The notes beneath the pieces were generated by a model that was given only the letters and a program-made list of their open reading frames with translations, was not told the origin of the DNA and ran no database searches. The position numbers were made by a program, and so were the translations under genes. 64,000 nt of DNA from Chryseobacterium wanjuense (GTDB taxonomy: Bacteria > Bacteroidota > Bacteroidia > Flavobacteriales > Weeksellaceae): positions 1,178,001-1,242,000 of the forward strand of contig NZ_FOIU01000001.1 of NCBI RefSeq assembly GCF_900111495.1, written 5' to 3'. Each line of letters starts with the position of its first letter. The stretch's first letter is position 1. Of this stretch, positions 51,752 through 59,467 are shown piece after piece.

Positions 51752-52711
51752 ATGTTTGAATTAACATATGATTTGGAAGATGTAGATGTAAAAATCTTCT
51801 ATGGCGTTAATAACCAATATTTCAATTTAATAAAATCAAGCTTTCCGACTCTGAAAATCACAGGAAGAGACCACTTTATTTTTGCGATGGGAAATCAGGA
51901 AGCGTTAGATATACTTAAACAAAAACTTGATGACATTGTAAAATTCATTTCAAAAAACAATTCTATAGAGCTTAAAGATGTTGAAAATATCCTTAATCTT
52001 AAAGATGAAAACGAAAAACAGCTTGTTTTTGACCAGGATATTATTGTAAAAGGCGTAAACGGTAAAATAATTAAAGCTAAAACCACCAATCTTAAAAAAT
52101 TAGTAAAAGAAACTGAGAAAAAAGATATGGTTTTTGCGATCGGACCTGCGGGAACGGGTAAAACATATACGAGTGTAGCTCTGGCGGCGAAAGCTTTGCG
52201 GGATAAAGAAGTAAAAAGAATTGTCCTCACAAGACCTGCGGTAGAAGCAGGGGAGAGTCTGGGGTTTTTGCCGGGTGACCTTAAAGAAAAGCTGGATCCG
52301 TACTTACAGCCTTTGTATGACGCACTTCGTGATATGATTCCTCACGAAAAACTGGAAGGTTTTATCGAGAAAAAAGTGATCGAGGTGGCTCCGTTGGCTT
52401 TCATGAGAGGGCGAACGCTGGATGATGCCTTTGTAATTCTGGATGAAGCCCAAAATACAACGCACTCTCAGATGAAAATGTTTTTAACCAGAATGGGAAT
52501 GAATGCGAAATTCATTATCACTGGTGACCCGAGTCAGGTAGATTTGCCACCAAAACAACAATCCGGGTTGAAAGAGGCTATGAGAATTTTGCATGGGGTA
52601 AAAGAAATCGGATTTGTACATTTAACAGAGGAAGATGTTGTGAGACACCCAGTTGTAAGGAAAATTATATTGGCGTACAACGATGAAGAGAAAAGATTAA
52701 GAAACGAATAA
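51752..52711 (+). CDS. phoH: PhoH-like ATPase
   Basis: 319 aa. Walker A G131-PAGTGKT-138 (with FAIGPAGTGKTYTSVALA around it), Walker B FVILDEAQNTTHSQMKMFL, and the PhoH-specific MRGRTLDDA and TGDPSQVDLP. The N-terminal 100 residues resemble the KH-like part of bacterial PhoH proteins. Probably an RNA-linked ATPase; its in vivo role is not settled and the name comes from phosphate starvation in E. coli. Ends with a terminator at 52732. Confidence 0.93.
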   Translation: MFELTYDLEDVDVKIFYGVNNQYFNLIKSSFPTLKITGRDHFIFAMGNQEALDILKQKLDDIVKFISKNNSIELKDVENILNLKDENEKQLVFDQDIIVKGVNGKIIKAKTTNLKKLVKETEKKDMVFAIGPAGTGKTYTSVALAAKALRDKEVKRIVLTRPAVEAGESLGFLPGDLKEKLDPYLQPLYDALRDMIPHEKLEGFIEKKVIEVAPLAFMRGRTLDDAFVILDEAQNTTHSQMKMFLTRMGMNAKFIITGDPSQVDLPPKQQSGLKEAMRILHGVKEIGFVHLTEEDVVRHPVVRKIILAYNDEEKRLRNE

Positions 52712-52731
52712 GTTTTAATTAATAAAATAAA

Positions 52732-52759
52732 AGCAGGGTAGTTGAAAAATTATCCTGTT
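52732..52759 (+). terminator. Terminator of phoH
   Basis: 9-bp stem with two G-T pairs (52732-52740 with 52751-52759), 10-nt loop, followed by a run of seven T. Confidence 0.8.
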
Positions 52760-52816
52760 TTTTTTGTTTTAAAAAATAAAATATACCATAAAATTATAAG
52801 AGTTAAAATAAATTCC

Positions 52817-52824
52817 TATTTTTG
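52817..52824 (+). promoter_or_regulatory. -7 promoter element for the first barrel gene
   Basis: TATTTTTG followed by C, about 31 bp before the ATG at 52855. Confidence 0.45.
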
Positions 52825-52854
52825 CCACCGAATTAATTAAAAAAACTATTAATC

Positions 52855-53517
52855 ATGAAGAAAATTTTACTTCTTGCAGCGGTCGCTGTAATGGGAATGA
52901 GCATAAATGCTCAGGAATTTAGATTTGGACCTAAAGTAGGTTTCGCGATGTCAACAATTAAGGTTGATGATAAGCAAGATGATCTTTACGAAAGAAAAAT
53001 GGATCCTAAATATACGTTCTATGTAGGAGGTATGGCAGAATACAAAATCAGTGATAAGTTTGGTATTCAGGGGGAAGTTTTATATTCGCCGCTTGGAGGA
53101 AAAGAAAGAATCGAGGAAAGTGAAGGAGATGTTTACGTAGGTGAGCAGACGAAAGTAACTTTCGGTACTTTATCCATTCCTGTTTCTGCAAAATACTTTA
53201 TTACTGAAGGATTTTCTGTGTCTGCTGGGATGAACTTCGGAATCATTCTTACTGCAAAACAAAAAACTGTAATCGGAACCAACCTTCCTATTGATATAGA
53301 AATCGATGGTGGTGAAGGAGAGCATGACATCAAAGACGATGTAAAATCTTTAAACCTTGCTCCATTCGTAGGCGTGGAATATATGTTTGAGAACGGATTC
53401 TTCATCGATGGAAGATACAATCTAGGGGTATCAAACCTTTCTAATGACGGAAGCGGTGGAAAAATTACCAACAGCTTTGCTCAAATAGGCGTAGGATTCA
53501 AATTCGGAGGTAACTAA
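52855..53517 (+). CDS. Outer-membrane beta-barrel protein, PorT/OMP_b-brl_2 type (barrel 1 of 6)
   Basis: 220 aa. Signal peptide MKKILLLAAVAVMGMSINAQ, cleaved after NAQ or before EFRFG. Mature part alternates hydrophobic residues as in an eight-stranded barrel: FGPKVGFAMSTIKV, YKISDKFGIQGEVLYSPLGGKE, and the end FAQIGVGFKFGG with the terminal aromatic-rich strand. Porin-like, outer membrane. Closest in the window to the sixth copy at 56479 (same NKFGIQGEVLYS and IGVGFKF pattern). Own promoter and own terminator. Confidence 0.87.
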   Translation: MKKILLLAAVAVMGMSINAQEFRFGPKVGFAMSTIKVDDKQDDLYERKMDPKYTFYVGGMAEYKISDKFGIQGEVLYSPLGGKERIEESEGDVYVGEQTKVTFGTLSIPVSAKYFITEGFSVSAGMNFGIILTAKQKTVIGTNLPIDIEIDGGEGEHDIKDDVKSLNLAPFVGVEYMFENGFFIDGRYNLGVSNLSNDGSGGKITNSFAQIGVGFKFGGN

Positions 53518-53543
53518 GATTTTACCGGAATTAAAAATAACAG

Positions 53544-53565
53544 GCGGGACAAAATTTTGTTCCGC
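53544..53565 (+). terminator. Terminator of barrel 1
   Basis: Near-perfect palindrome: 53544-53554 pairs with 53555-53565 (one G-T pair), folding with a 4-nt loop, then TTTTT. Confidence 0.8.
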
Positions 53566-53625
53566 TTTTTGTTTTGGGTGAAGAATGTCATAAGTTAATT
53601 TTACATTAACAAAGAAAATAATTAG

Positions 53626-53633
53626 TAATTTTG
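53626..53633 (+). promoter_or_regulatory. -7 promoter element for barrel 2
   Basis: TAATTTTG, 26 bp before the ATG at 53659. Confidence 0.4.
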
Positions 53634-53658
53634 TTTCAGAAAATTTAAAATTATTAAA

Positions 53659-54168
53659 ATGAAAAAACTATTATTACTAGGTGCTTTTGCACTTTTAGGA
53701 GGTATGGCACAGGCTCAGGAAGGCTTCAGATTGGGTGGTCATGTTGGTGCACCGCTAGGAGATGCTTCTGATGCAGCAAGTGTTACAATAGGTATCGATG
53801 CTGCTTATATGTGGCATATTACTAAAGGATTGGACATTGGTGCTACTACTGGATATTCTCATTTTTTTGGAAAAGACAATGTAGATGATTTTGGATTTGT
53901 TCCTATCGCTGCTTCCGGAAAATATACATTTTCTAAGGTTCCTCTTTTTGTAGGATTGGATCTTGGAGCTGCTATTTCTACAAGAGATTACATCAACAGT
54001 GGTTTGTATGTTGCGCCGAGAGTAGGCTATCAGATGAAAAATATAGAATTGTATCTGGGCTTCCAGACGATCAGCAGCAAATATAAGGATCATGGCCCGT
54101 ATTGGTATGATAACGGAAGACATAACTTCGGTGCCGTGAACTTCGGGGTCAATTTTTTCCTGAAATAA
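53659..54168 (+). CDS. Outer-membrane beta-barrel protein (barrel 2 of 6)
   Basis: 169 aa, the shortest of the set. Signal peptide MKKLLLLGAFALLGGMAQAQ. Mature part: RLGGHVGAPLGDASDAAS, YMWHITKGLDIGATTGYSHFFG, IAASGKYTFSKVPLFVGLDLGAA, ending NFGAVNFGVNFFLK with a terminal aromatic strand. Belongs to a different barrel subfamily from its neighbours. Function not evident. Confidence 0.85.
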   Translation: MKKLLLLGAFALLGGMAQAQEGFRLGGHVGAPLGDASDAASVTIGIDAAYMWHITKGLDIGATTGYSHFFGKDNVDDFGFVPIAASGKYTFSKVPLFVGLDLGAAISTRDYINSGLYVAPRVGYQMKNIELYLGFQTISSKYKDHGPYWYDNGRHNFGAVNFGVNFFLK

Positions 54169-54194
54169 AAAATTAGAAAAATCAAATAATTTTC

Positions 54195-54216
54195 ACTCCA
54201 ATTGCAGAATTGGAGT
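54195..54216 (+). terminator. Terminator of barrel 2
   Basis: Perfect 9-bp stem (54195-54203 with 54208-54216), loop GCAG, then seven T. Confidence 0.93.
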
Positions 54217-54343
54217 TTTTTTATTCAAAATTTTGTGAAAAAAGCAAAATGCTTTATTTAGTACGCTTTATTTTCGAAAATTGCTAATATTTATCAATGA
54301 TATTAATCACATTAACAAATTTTAATTTTAGCAGATACCACTG

Positions 54344-54351
54344 TAAATTTG
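54344..54351 (+). promoter_or_regulatory. -7 promoter element for barrel 3
   Basis: TAAATTTG followed by CC, 30 bp before the ATG at 54382. An in-frame TTG at 54349 lies inside it and so cannot be the start. Confidence 0.5.
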
Positions 54352-54381
54352 CCCTCAGAAAGTATTAAAATTTTTGAAAAA

Positions 54382-55038
54382 ATGAAAAAAGTATTATTAG
54401 CTGGTGCTATTGCACTTTTCGGTTTATCTAATGCTCAAATCGCTAAAGGAACAGCTTATTTATCAGGATCTGTAGGGTATTCTCAAGAAGAAACTAACAG
54501 CGGTAACAATAAAACAGAAAACTTCAACGTAATCCCAACATTCGGATATTTCGTAGGAACTAACTTAGCAGTAGGTTTAGGAGTAGGTTACCAGACTCAG
54601 AAAGAAACAAACATTGCAACTACACAATTGCCAGGTGCTACTATCGTAAGTACTAACGAGGTGAAGGAACCAGCTTTCGTTGTTGCTCCTTTCGTAAGAA
54701 AATATTGGAATTTGTCTGATAAATTATACATCTTCGGACAATTGGCAGTGCCAATGCAGTTTGGAAAAACTGAAATCGATAACACTTCTGTAACTACAGC
54801 AGGTTCTTCAACTACTACAACTACAACTTCTTCTGAGGCTAAATATACTCAGGTTGGTGTTACTGTAAAACCAGGTTTAGATTATTTCCTAAACAAAAAC
54901 TGGTCTATCGAAGCTACTATCGGTGAGTTTGGTTACAACAACTACAAACCAAAAGATGGTGAAGCTACAAACAACTATAACTTCGGATTGAACTTATCTT
55001 CAGTTACTTTCGGTGTTAAGTATGTTTTCGCTAAATAA
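54382..55038 (+). CDS. Outer-membrane beta-barrel protein (barrel 3 of 6)
   Basis: 218 aa from the ATG at 54382. Signal peptide MKKVLLAGAIALFGLSNAQ. Strand pattern YLSGSVGYSQEET, FNVIPTFGYFVGTNLAVGLGVGY, PFVRKYWNLSDKLYIFGQLAVPM, VKPGLDYFLNKNWSIEATIG, ending SSVTFGVKYVFAK. A serine/threonine-rich stretch of about 15 residues (near 136-150) sits in a predicted outer loop. Very similar to barrel 4, which points to a recent tandem duplication. Confidence 0.88.
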   Translation: MKKVLLAGAIALFGLSNAQIAKGTAYLSGSVGYSQEETNSGNNKTENFNVIPTFGYFVGTNLAVGLGVGYQTQKETNIATTQLPGATIVSTNEVKEPAFVVAPFVRKYWNLSDKLYIFGQLAVPMQFGKTEIDNTSVTTAGSSTTTTTTSSEAKYTQVGVTVKPGLDYFLNKNWSIEATIGEFGYNNYKPKDGEATNNYNFGLNLSSVTFGVKYVFAK

Positions 55039-55062
55039 TTTAAGCTAAAAGCATTAAAAATA

Positions 55063-55086
55063 AAGTCCTAAGTTTTCTTAGGGCTT
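55063..55086 (+). terminator. Terminator of barrel 3
   Basis: 10-bp stem (55063-55072 with 55077-55086, one G-T pair), loop TTTT, then TTTT. The next barrel gene starts 25 bp later, so it may be reached by read-through. Confidence 0.85.
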
Positions 55087-55110
55087 TTTTCGCATAATAA
55101 AAACTATAGC

Positions 55111-55779
55111 ATGAAAAAACTATTACTAGCCGGTGCAATTACACTTTTCGGACTTTCTAATGCTCAGATTAAAAAAGGAACGGTTTACATTTCCGGACAG
55201 GTGAATTATACTCAGGAAGAAGATAAAAACAGAGACTTTACCGAGAAAAATTTTAAAATAATTCCGACGGCGGGTATATTTATAGCTCCAAATTTAGCTG
55301 TAGGAACAGGTTTAGGGTATACAAACAAAAAGACAGAATACCACGATATTTATTCTGACGGCTTTTTCACTAGTTCATTCGAGTCTACAGGAAAAACAGA
55401 TGCCATTGTGGTTGCTCCTTTCATAAGAAAATACTGGACTTTATCGGATAAATTATATTTCTTCGGACAGTTGGAAATCCCAATGGAATTCGGGAAAATA
55501 AATCAGGATGCTTCGGTGACATACATCGACGGCATGTCCGGATTTATAGCTCAACAGACATTTTCCGTTGAAAGAAAATATACTTCAATCGGGGTGAATG
55601 TAAAACCGGGACTGGATTATTTCTTAAATAAAAACTGGTCTATCGAAGCAACAATAGGAGAATTCGGATACCAAAATTTCAAGTATAAAAACGAGACAGA
55701 TACAGACCTTAAAAACTATAATTTCGGTCTCAACTTATCATCAATCTCTTTCGGAGTAAAGTATGTTTTTGCTAAATAA
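55111..55779 (+). CDS. Outer-membrane beta-barrel protein (barrel 4 of 6)
   Basis: 222 aa. Signal peptide MKKLLLAGAITLFGLSNAQ. Shares with barrel 3 the strands FKIIPTAGIFIAPNLAVGTGLGY, PFIRKYWTLSDKLYFFGQLEIPMEFGKI, VKPGLDYFLNKNWSIEATIG and the ending FGVKYVFAK, but has different outer loops. I see no promoter of its own between the barrel 3 terminator and its start. Confidence 0.88.
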   Translation: MKKLLLAGAITLFGLSNAQIKKGTVYISGQVNYTQEEDKNRDFTEKNFKIIPTAGIFIAPNLAVGTGLGYTNKKTEYHDIYSDGFFTSSFESTGKTDAIVVAPFIRKYWTLSDKLYFFGQLEIPMEFGKINQDASVTYIDGMSGFIAQQTFSVERKYTSIGVNVKPGLDYFLNKNWSIEATIGEFGYQNFKYKNETDTDLKNYNFGLNLSSISFGVKYVFAK

Positions 55780-55818
55780 TCAATTTAAATATAAACTAAT
55801 TTTTAAAAATTAAATAAA

Positions 55819-56448
55819 ATGAAAAAACTATTACTAGCTGGTGCAGTAGCACTTTTCGGACTTTCAAACGCACAGATGACTAAAGGTGACTGGGTAATCA
55901 GCGGAAACACTGGTGCTGGTTTCAACAATGTAACGACTACAATTAAAGCTAATGGTCAGTCTGTAGACGGTCCTAAAGTAAGCACATTTTCTGTAACGCC
56001 GTCTGTTGGATATTTTGTAATTGACAAATTAGCTGTAGGAATCGACTTAGGTTTTTTAACAGCTACTACAAAGTATGAAGGTTTAAAATCTACTACAACT
56101 AGCTTTTCTGTAATGCCGACTGCAACTTATTATTTCACTAATTCAAGCAAATTGGTTCCTTTCTTAGGTGCAGGAATAGGGTACGCTTCTGCTAAAAACA
56201 AAGGTGAAGCAGATTTTATGGGAATTTCTGATGAAACAACTACTGACGGTCTTGCTTGGAAAGTAAAAGGTGGAGTAACTTATATGGCGACTCAATCTTT
56301 AGGGATCAACTTGGGAGTTTCTTATGATCAGTTCTCAAACAAAGAAACGATTATGAACACTGACGTTAAAACAAACGTAAAAACTTTCGGTGTAAATGTT
56401 GGTTTCTCTTATTTCATCAAAGGTAAAGCTCAGAAATCTGATAAATAA
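55819..56448 (+). CDS. Outer-membrane beta-barrel protein (barrel 5 of 6)
   Basis: 209 aa. Signal peptide MKKLLLAGAVALFGLSNAQ is almost identical to those of barrels 3 and 4, the mature part less so: GDWVISGNTGAGFNN, FSVTPSVGYFVIDKLAVGIDLGF, SKLVPFLGAGIGYASAKN, ATQSLGINLGVSYDQFSN, VNVGFSYFIKGKAQK. The last strand is followed by a short polar tail, unlike the aromatic ends of barrels 1-4. 39 bp after barrel 4. Confidence 0.87.
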   Translation: MKKLLLAGAVALFGLSNAQMTKGDWVISGNTGAGFNNVTTTIKANGQSVDGPKVSTFSVTPSVGYFVIDKLAVGIDLGFLTATTKYEGLKSTTTSFSVMPTATYYFTNSSKLVPFLGAGIGYASAKNKGEADFMGISDETTTDGLAWKVKGGVTYMATQSLGINLGVSYDQFSNKETIMNTDVKTNVKTFGVNVGFSYFIKGKAQKSDK

Positions 56449-56478
56449 TTAGACGATCAAACAAATTAAACTAACATC

Positions 56479-57132
56479 ATGAAAAAAATTTTATTCGCAT
56501 CGGCTTTAGCATTATTTACAGTAGCTAATGCACAGACAACTTTTGGATTGAAAGGCGGATTTGCATTATCTAAATTAACATCCAATGAAGATCTTGACGC
56601 CTTCGAAGGAGTAAACGGAGGGCTGAAATCAAAGGCAGGCTTTTATGTAGGCGCTTTGGTTGAGCATAAATTTAATAATAAATTTGCTGTACAGGGAGAA
56701 GTTCAATACGCCAATCTTGGAGGTAAAGCTGAAGTTTCAATGTCAGGTATCACAGTTACGGAGAATTTCAATTTAAACAGAATTGTAATTCCTGTATCTG
56801 CAAGATATTATGCAACACCTGATCTTGCAGTATATGCAGGGCCTTTTGTAAGCATTAAAACAGGTACTAAAGTGAACATTGATGTATCTGGAGGTATGGC
56901 AGATCCGCAATTGCTGAATGAAGCGGAAAACTTCCTGGAAGAATCATTTGATAATGGTTTGAAGTCTGCTGAGTTCGGATTATTTTTAGGTGCGGATTAT
57001 AACGTATACAAGGGACTTTTTGTAGATGCACGTTATAGCTTCGGATTATCTAACATGATTAAAGATCCTGTTGCCGACGAAAAAATGAAGATGAATTTCT
57101 TCCAGATAGGAATAGGATACAAATTCAAATAA
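56479..57132 (+). CDS. Outer-membrane beta-barrel protein, OMP_b-brl_2 type (barrel 6 of 6)
   Basis: 217 aa. Signal peptide MKKILFASALALFTVANAQ. Mature: TFGLKGGFALSKLTSN, FYVGALVEHKFNNKFAVQGEVQYANLGG, IVIPVSARYYATPDLAVYAGPFVSI, AEFGLFLGADYNVYKGLFVDARYSFGLSNM, ending FQIGIGYKFK. Same subfamily as barrel 1. 30 bp after barrel 5, last of the run, closed by the terminator at 57136. Confidence 0.88.
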   Translation: MKKILFASALALFTVANAQTTFGLKGGFALSKLTSNEDLDAFEGVNGGLKSKAGFYVGALVEHKFNNKFAVQGEVQYANLGGKAEVSMSGITVTENFNLNRIVIPVSARYYATPDLAVYAGPFVSIKTGTKVNIDVSGGMADPQLLNEAENFLEESFDNGLKSAEFGLFLGADYNVYKGLFVDARYSFGLSNMIKDPVADEKMKMNFFQIGIGYKFK

Positions 57133-57135
57133 TAA

Positions 57136-57163
57136 AAAACTCTCAGAATTTTCTGAGAGTTTT
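57136..57163. terminator. Bidirectional terminator between the barrel run and ffh
   Basis: Up to 13-bp stem (57136-57148 with 57151-57163) with A run before and T run after; serves convergent barrel 6 and ffh. Confidence 0.93.
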
Positions 57164-57178
57164 ATTTTTTATCTGTTT

Positions 57179-58540
57179 TTATTTTCCAAACATACCACCC
57201 ATTCCAGGCATATTCGGCATTTTGCTCATCATCTGCATCATTTGTTTTCCCTGAGGTCCCTGCATCATCTTCATCATTTTACCCATTTGGTCAAACTGCT
57301 TCATCAATTGGTTTACATCTTCAATTTTTCTTCCGGCACCTTTTGCAATTCTGTTTTTTCTCTGAGTATTAATAATAGAAGGTCTTCTTCTTTCTTCAGG
57401 AGTCATAGAATAGATGATCGCTTCGATATGTTTAAAGGCATCATCGCTGATTTCCACATCCTTGATCGCCTTTCCAACTCCCGGAATCATCCCCATCAAA
57501 TCCTTCATATTACCCATTTTCTTGATCTGATTAATTTGTTTTAAGAAATCATCAAAACCAAACTCATTTTTAGCGATTTTCTTGTGAAGTTTTTTCGCTT
57601 CCTCTTCATCAAACTGCTCCTGAGCTCTTTCTACTAACGAAACAACGTCTCCCATTCCCAGGATTCTGTCTGCCATCCTTTCCGGGTAGAAAAGATCCAA
57701 AGCTTCCATTTTCTCACCTGTAGAGATGAATTTGATAGGCTTTTCTACAACCGAACGAATCGTCAACGCAGCTCCACCACGTGTATCACCGTCTAATTTT
57801 GTTAAAACAACTCCGTCAAAATTCAAAGTATCATTGAAGGCTTTTGCCGTGTTCACAGCATCCTGACCCGTCATGGAATCCACAACGAATAATGTTTCGT
57901 TTGGTTTAATAGTAGAATGAACTGTTTTGATTTCGTTCATCATCTGCTCATCAATTGCCAAACGACCTGCGGTATCGACAATTACGATATCATGACCATT
58001 AGATTTAGCAAAATTGATCGCGTTTTCAGCAATAGTAGAAGGGTTTGTAGAACCTTCCTCCGTGAAAACAGGAACCCCAATCTGACCTCCCAAAACTTTC
58101 AGCTGGTCGATCGCAGCCGGACGGTAAACGTCACAAGCTACCAAAAGAGGTTTTTTATTTCTTTTTGTTTTTAAATAATTAGCCAATTTTCCGGAGAAAG
58201 TCGTCTTACCGGAACCCTGAAGACCTGCAATAAGGATTACAGACGGCTTCCCTGAAAGGTTGATTCCTTCCTGAGAACCTCCCATTAGATCTACCAATTC
58301 ATCATGAACAATCTTTGTCATCAGCTGTCCCGGAGTAAGCGAAGTAAGAACGTTTTGTCCCAGCGCTTTATCCTGAACTCTTTTCGTAAGATCTTTGGCA
58401 ACTTTATAATTAACATCGGCGTCTACCAATGCTCTACGAATCTCTTTTACGGTTTCCGCAACATTGATTTCCGTAATTTTTCCTCTTCCGGAAATATTAT
58501 GAAGCGCTTTGTCTAATTTATCCTGTAAACTATTAAACAT
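57179..58540 (-). CDS. ffh: Signal recognition particle protein Ffh (SRP54)
   Basis: 453 aa. N domain 1-95; G domain with P-loop G106-LQGSGKTT (106-114), VDTAGRLAID, and TKLDGDTRGGAAL; Met-rich M domain with GMGDVVSLVERAQEQ and the C-terminal MMKMMQGPQGKQMMQMM stretch that binds signal sequences. Works with 4.5S RNA and FtsY to bring membrane proteins to SecYEG. Neither ffs nor ftsY is in the window. Confidence 0.97.
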   Translation of the reverse strand: MFNSLQDKLDKALHNISGRGKITEINVAETVKEIRRALVDADVNYKVAKDLTKRVQDKALGQNVLTSLTPGQLMTKIVHDELVDLMGGSQEGINLSGKPSVILIAGLQGSGKTTFSGKLANYLKTKRNKKPLLVACDVYRPAAIDQLKVLGGQIGVPVFTEEGSTNPSTIAENAINFAKSNGHDIVIVDTAGRLAIDEQMMNEIKTVHSTIKPNETLFVVDSMTGQDAVNTAKAFNDTLNFDGVVLTKLDGDTRGGAALTIRSVVEKPIKFISTGEKMEALDLFYPERMADRILGMGDVVSLVERAQEQFDEEEAKKLHKKIAKNEFGFDDFLKQINQIKKMGNMKDLMGMIPGVGKAIKDVEISDDAFKHIEAIIYSMTPEERRRPSIINTQRKNRIAKGAGRKIEDVNQLMKQFDQMGKMMKMMQGPQGKQMMQMMSKMPNMPGMGGMFGK

Positions 58541-58563
58541 ATGTATTCTAAATTATAGGTCTG

Positions 58564-58571
58564 CAAAAATA
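58564..58571 (-). promoter_or_regulatory. -7 promoter element for ffh
   Basis: Minus-strand TATTTTTG followed by C, 23 bp before the ffh start. Confidence 0.5.
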
Positions 58572-58657
58572 AGGAATTTTTAGCATATCTAAAGACTTCG
58601 ACACGTAATATTATATATACAATATTTTCAAACACAAAGTTTAAGGTTAAATATAAA

Positions 58658-58764
58658 TCCTTCGACTGTTTTGCGCTCGGAATGACATCATAAAAATTTA
58701 CATATATAATAATAAACAATTAGTATTAGCAACCTGTCATCCTGAGCGCGAAGCAGTCGAAGGA
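58658..58764. repeat. 107-bp inverted-repeat element, copy 3
   Basis: Arms 58658-58686 and 58736-58764 match at 25 of 29 positions; three of the four differences would be G-U pairs in RNA. Contains TTAGTATTAGC before the right arm, shared with the other copies. It occupies part of the 472-bp gap between ffh and the AtpI-like gene. Confidence 0.85.
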
Positions 58765-58802
58765 CTCTTCACTCCATATAAAAAATAGTTTATCTTAAAA
58801 AA

Positions 58803-58898
58803 TCCTTCAACTTCGTTCAGGAAGACACTGGCAAATTATTGTGTATAAGTAAACTGTTAATATTAGCAACCTGTCATCCTCAGCGGAGTCGAAGAATC
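58803..58898. repeat. Inverted-repeat element, copy 4 (degraded left arm)
   Basis: Right side GTCATCCTCAGCGGAGTCG (from 58873) and the inner AAACTGTTAATATTAGC (58851-58867) match copies 1 and 3; the left arm TCCTTCAACTTCGTTC is only partly complementary. Directly follows copy 3. The remaining bases of the gap (58541-58657, 58899-58979) hold promoters and nothing else I can name. Confidence 0.75.
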
Positions 58899-58979
58899 TA
58901 CAGAATATTTCATGGTATTAAAATATAAACAGGTTGTATGATAAAAATCAAATCATACCATAATCCGATAGAAAAAGTC

Positions 58980-58987
58980 TATTTTTG
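58980..58987 (+). promoter_or_regulatory. -7 promoter element for the AtpI-like gene
   Basis: TATTTTTG followed by C, 25 bp before the start at 59013. Confidence 0.45.
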
Positions 58988-59012
58988 CGATAAATTAAAA
59001 CTGACCTAATAA

Positions 59013-59408
59013 ATGTTAGGTAAAAACAAATTTGAAATGAAAGCTAATCCCAATATTCTGGTAACGGTATTATTCTTTTTGACTTTCCTGATTCATTTCT
59101 CTTTGTGGAAATTTGTTTTTCATCTGGATGAGATTGTAATCGTGAAATTTTATTTATTCCTGAGTGTGATGTTTATGCTGATGATTACCCTGATTGTTTT
59201 AATCAACAAAGTGGTACCGGAATTTTTAGGACTGTCTGTGATCGGGTTGATCTTATTAAAATTCGCTTTAATGTATCTGATTCGGAAAAAATTAAACTTT
59301 GAAGTGATTCCGGGGTATAAATTTCATTTTATCATACCCTATTTTGTCCTGACGACGCTCCTTACGTACTATGCGATTAAGCTAATTAATCATGACAAAA
59401 AACAGTAA
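59013..59408 (+). CDS. AtpI-like membrane protein upstream of the ATP synthase genes
   Basis: 131 aa with four membrane segments (about 13-30, 36-60, 68-88, 104-122). The position directly before atpB and the size are those of AtpI/AtpZ-type proteins that assist c-ring assembly or Mg2+ supply, though the sequence is only loosely similar. An internal ATG at 59037 (MKANPNIL) could be the start. Separated from atpB by a promoter, so it may be expressed separately. Confidence 0.75.
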   Translation: MLGKNKFEMKANPNILVTVLFFLTFLIHFSLWKFVFHLDEIVIVKFYLFLSVMFMLMITLIVLINKVVPEFLGLSVIGLILLKFALMYLIRKKLNFEVIPGYKFHFIIPYFVLTTLLTYYAIKLINHDKKQ

Positions 59409-59417
59409 AATTATTTA

Positions 59418-59446
59418 TTGAAACTAGAAAAATTATTATATTTTTG
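59418..59446 (+). promoter_or_regulatory. Promoter of the ATP synthase operon
   Basis: TTG at 59418-59420, 18-nt spacer, TATTTTTG at 59439-59446 followed by C. A TTG codon at 59444 that would lengthen atpB lies within it, so translation must start later, at 59468. Confidence 0.65.
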
Positions 59447-59467
59447 CACAACGAAAAAAACCTATCA

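Noticed and set aside
54349..54381. TTG start 11 codons before barrel 3
   Set aside because: It lies inside the promoter element and would place extra residues before a standard signal peptide.
59444..59467. TTG start that would add 8 residues to atpB
   Set aside because: The codon lies within the -7 promoter box (59439-59446), so it cannot be in the mRNA; ATG at 59468 begins a signal-like sequence.
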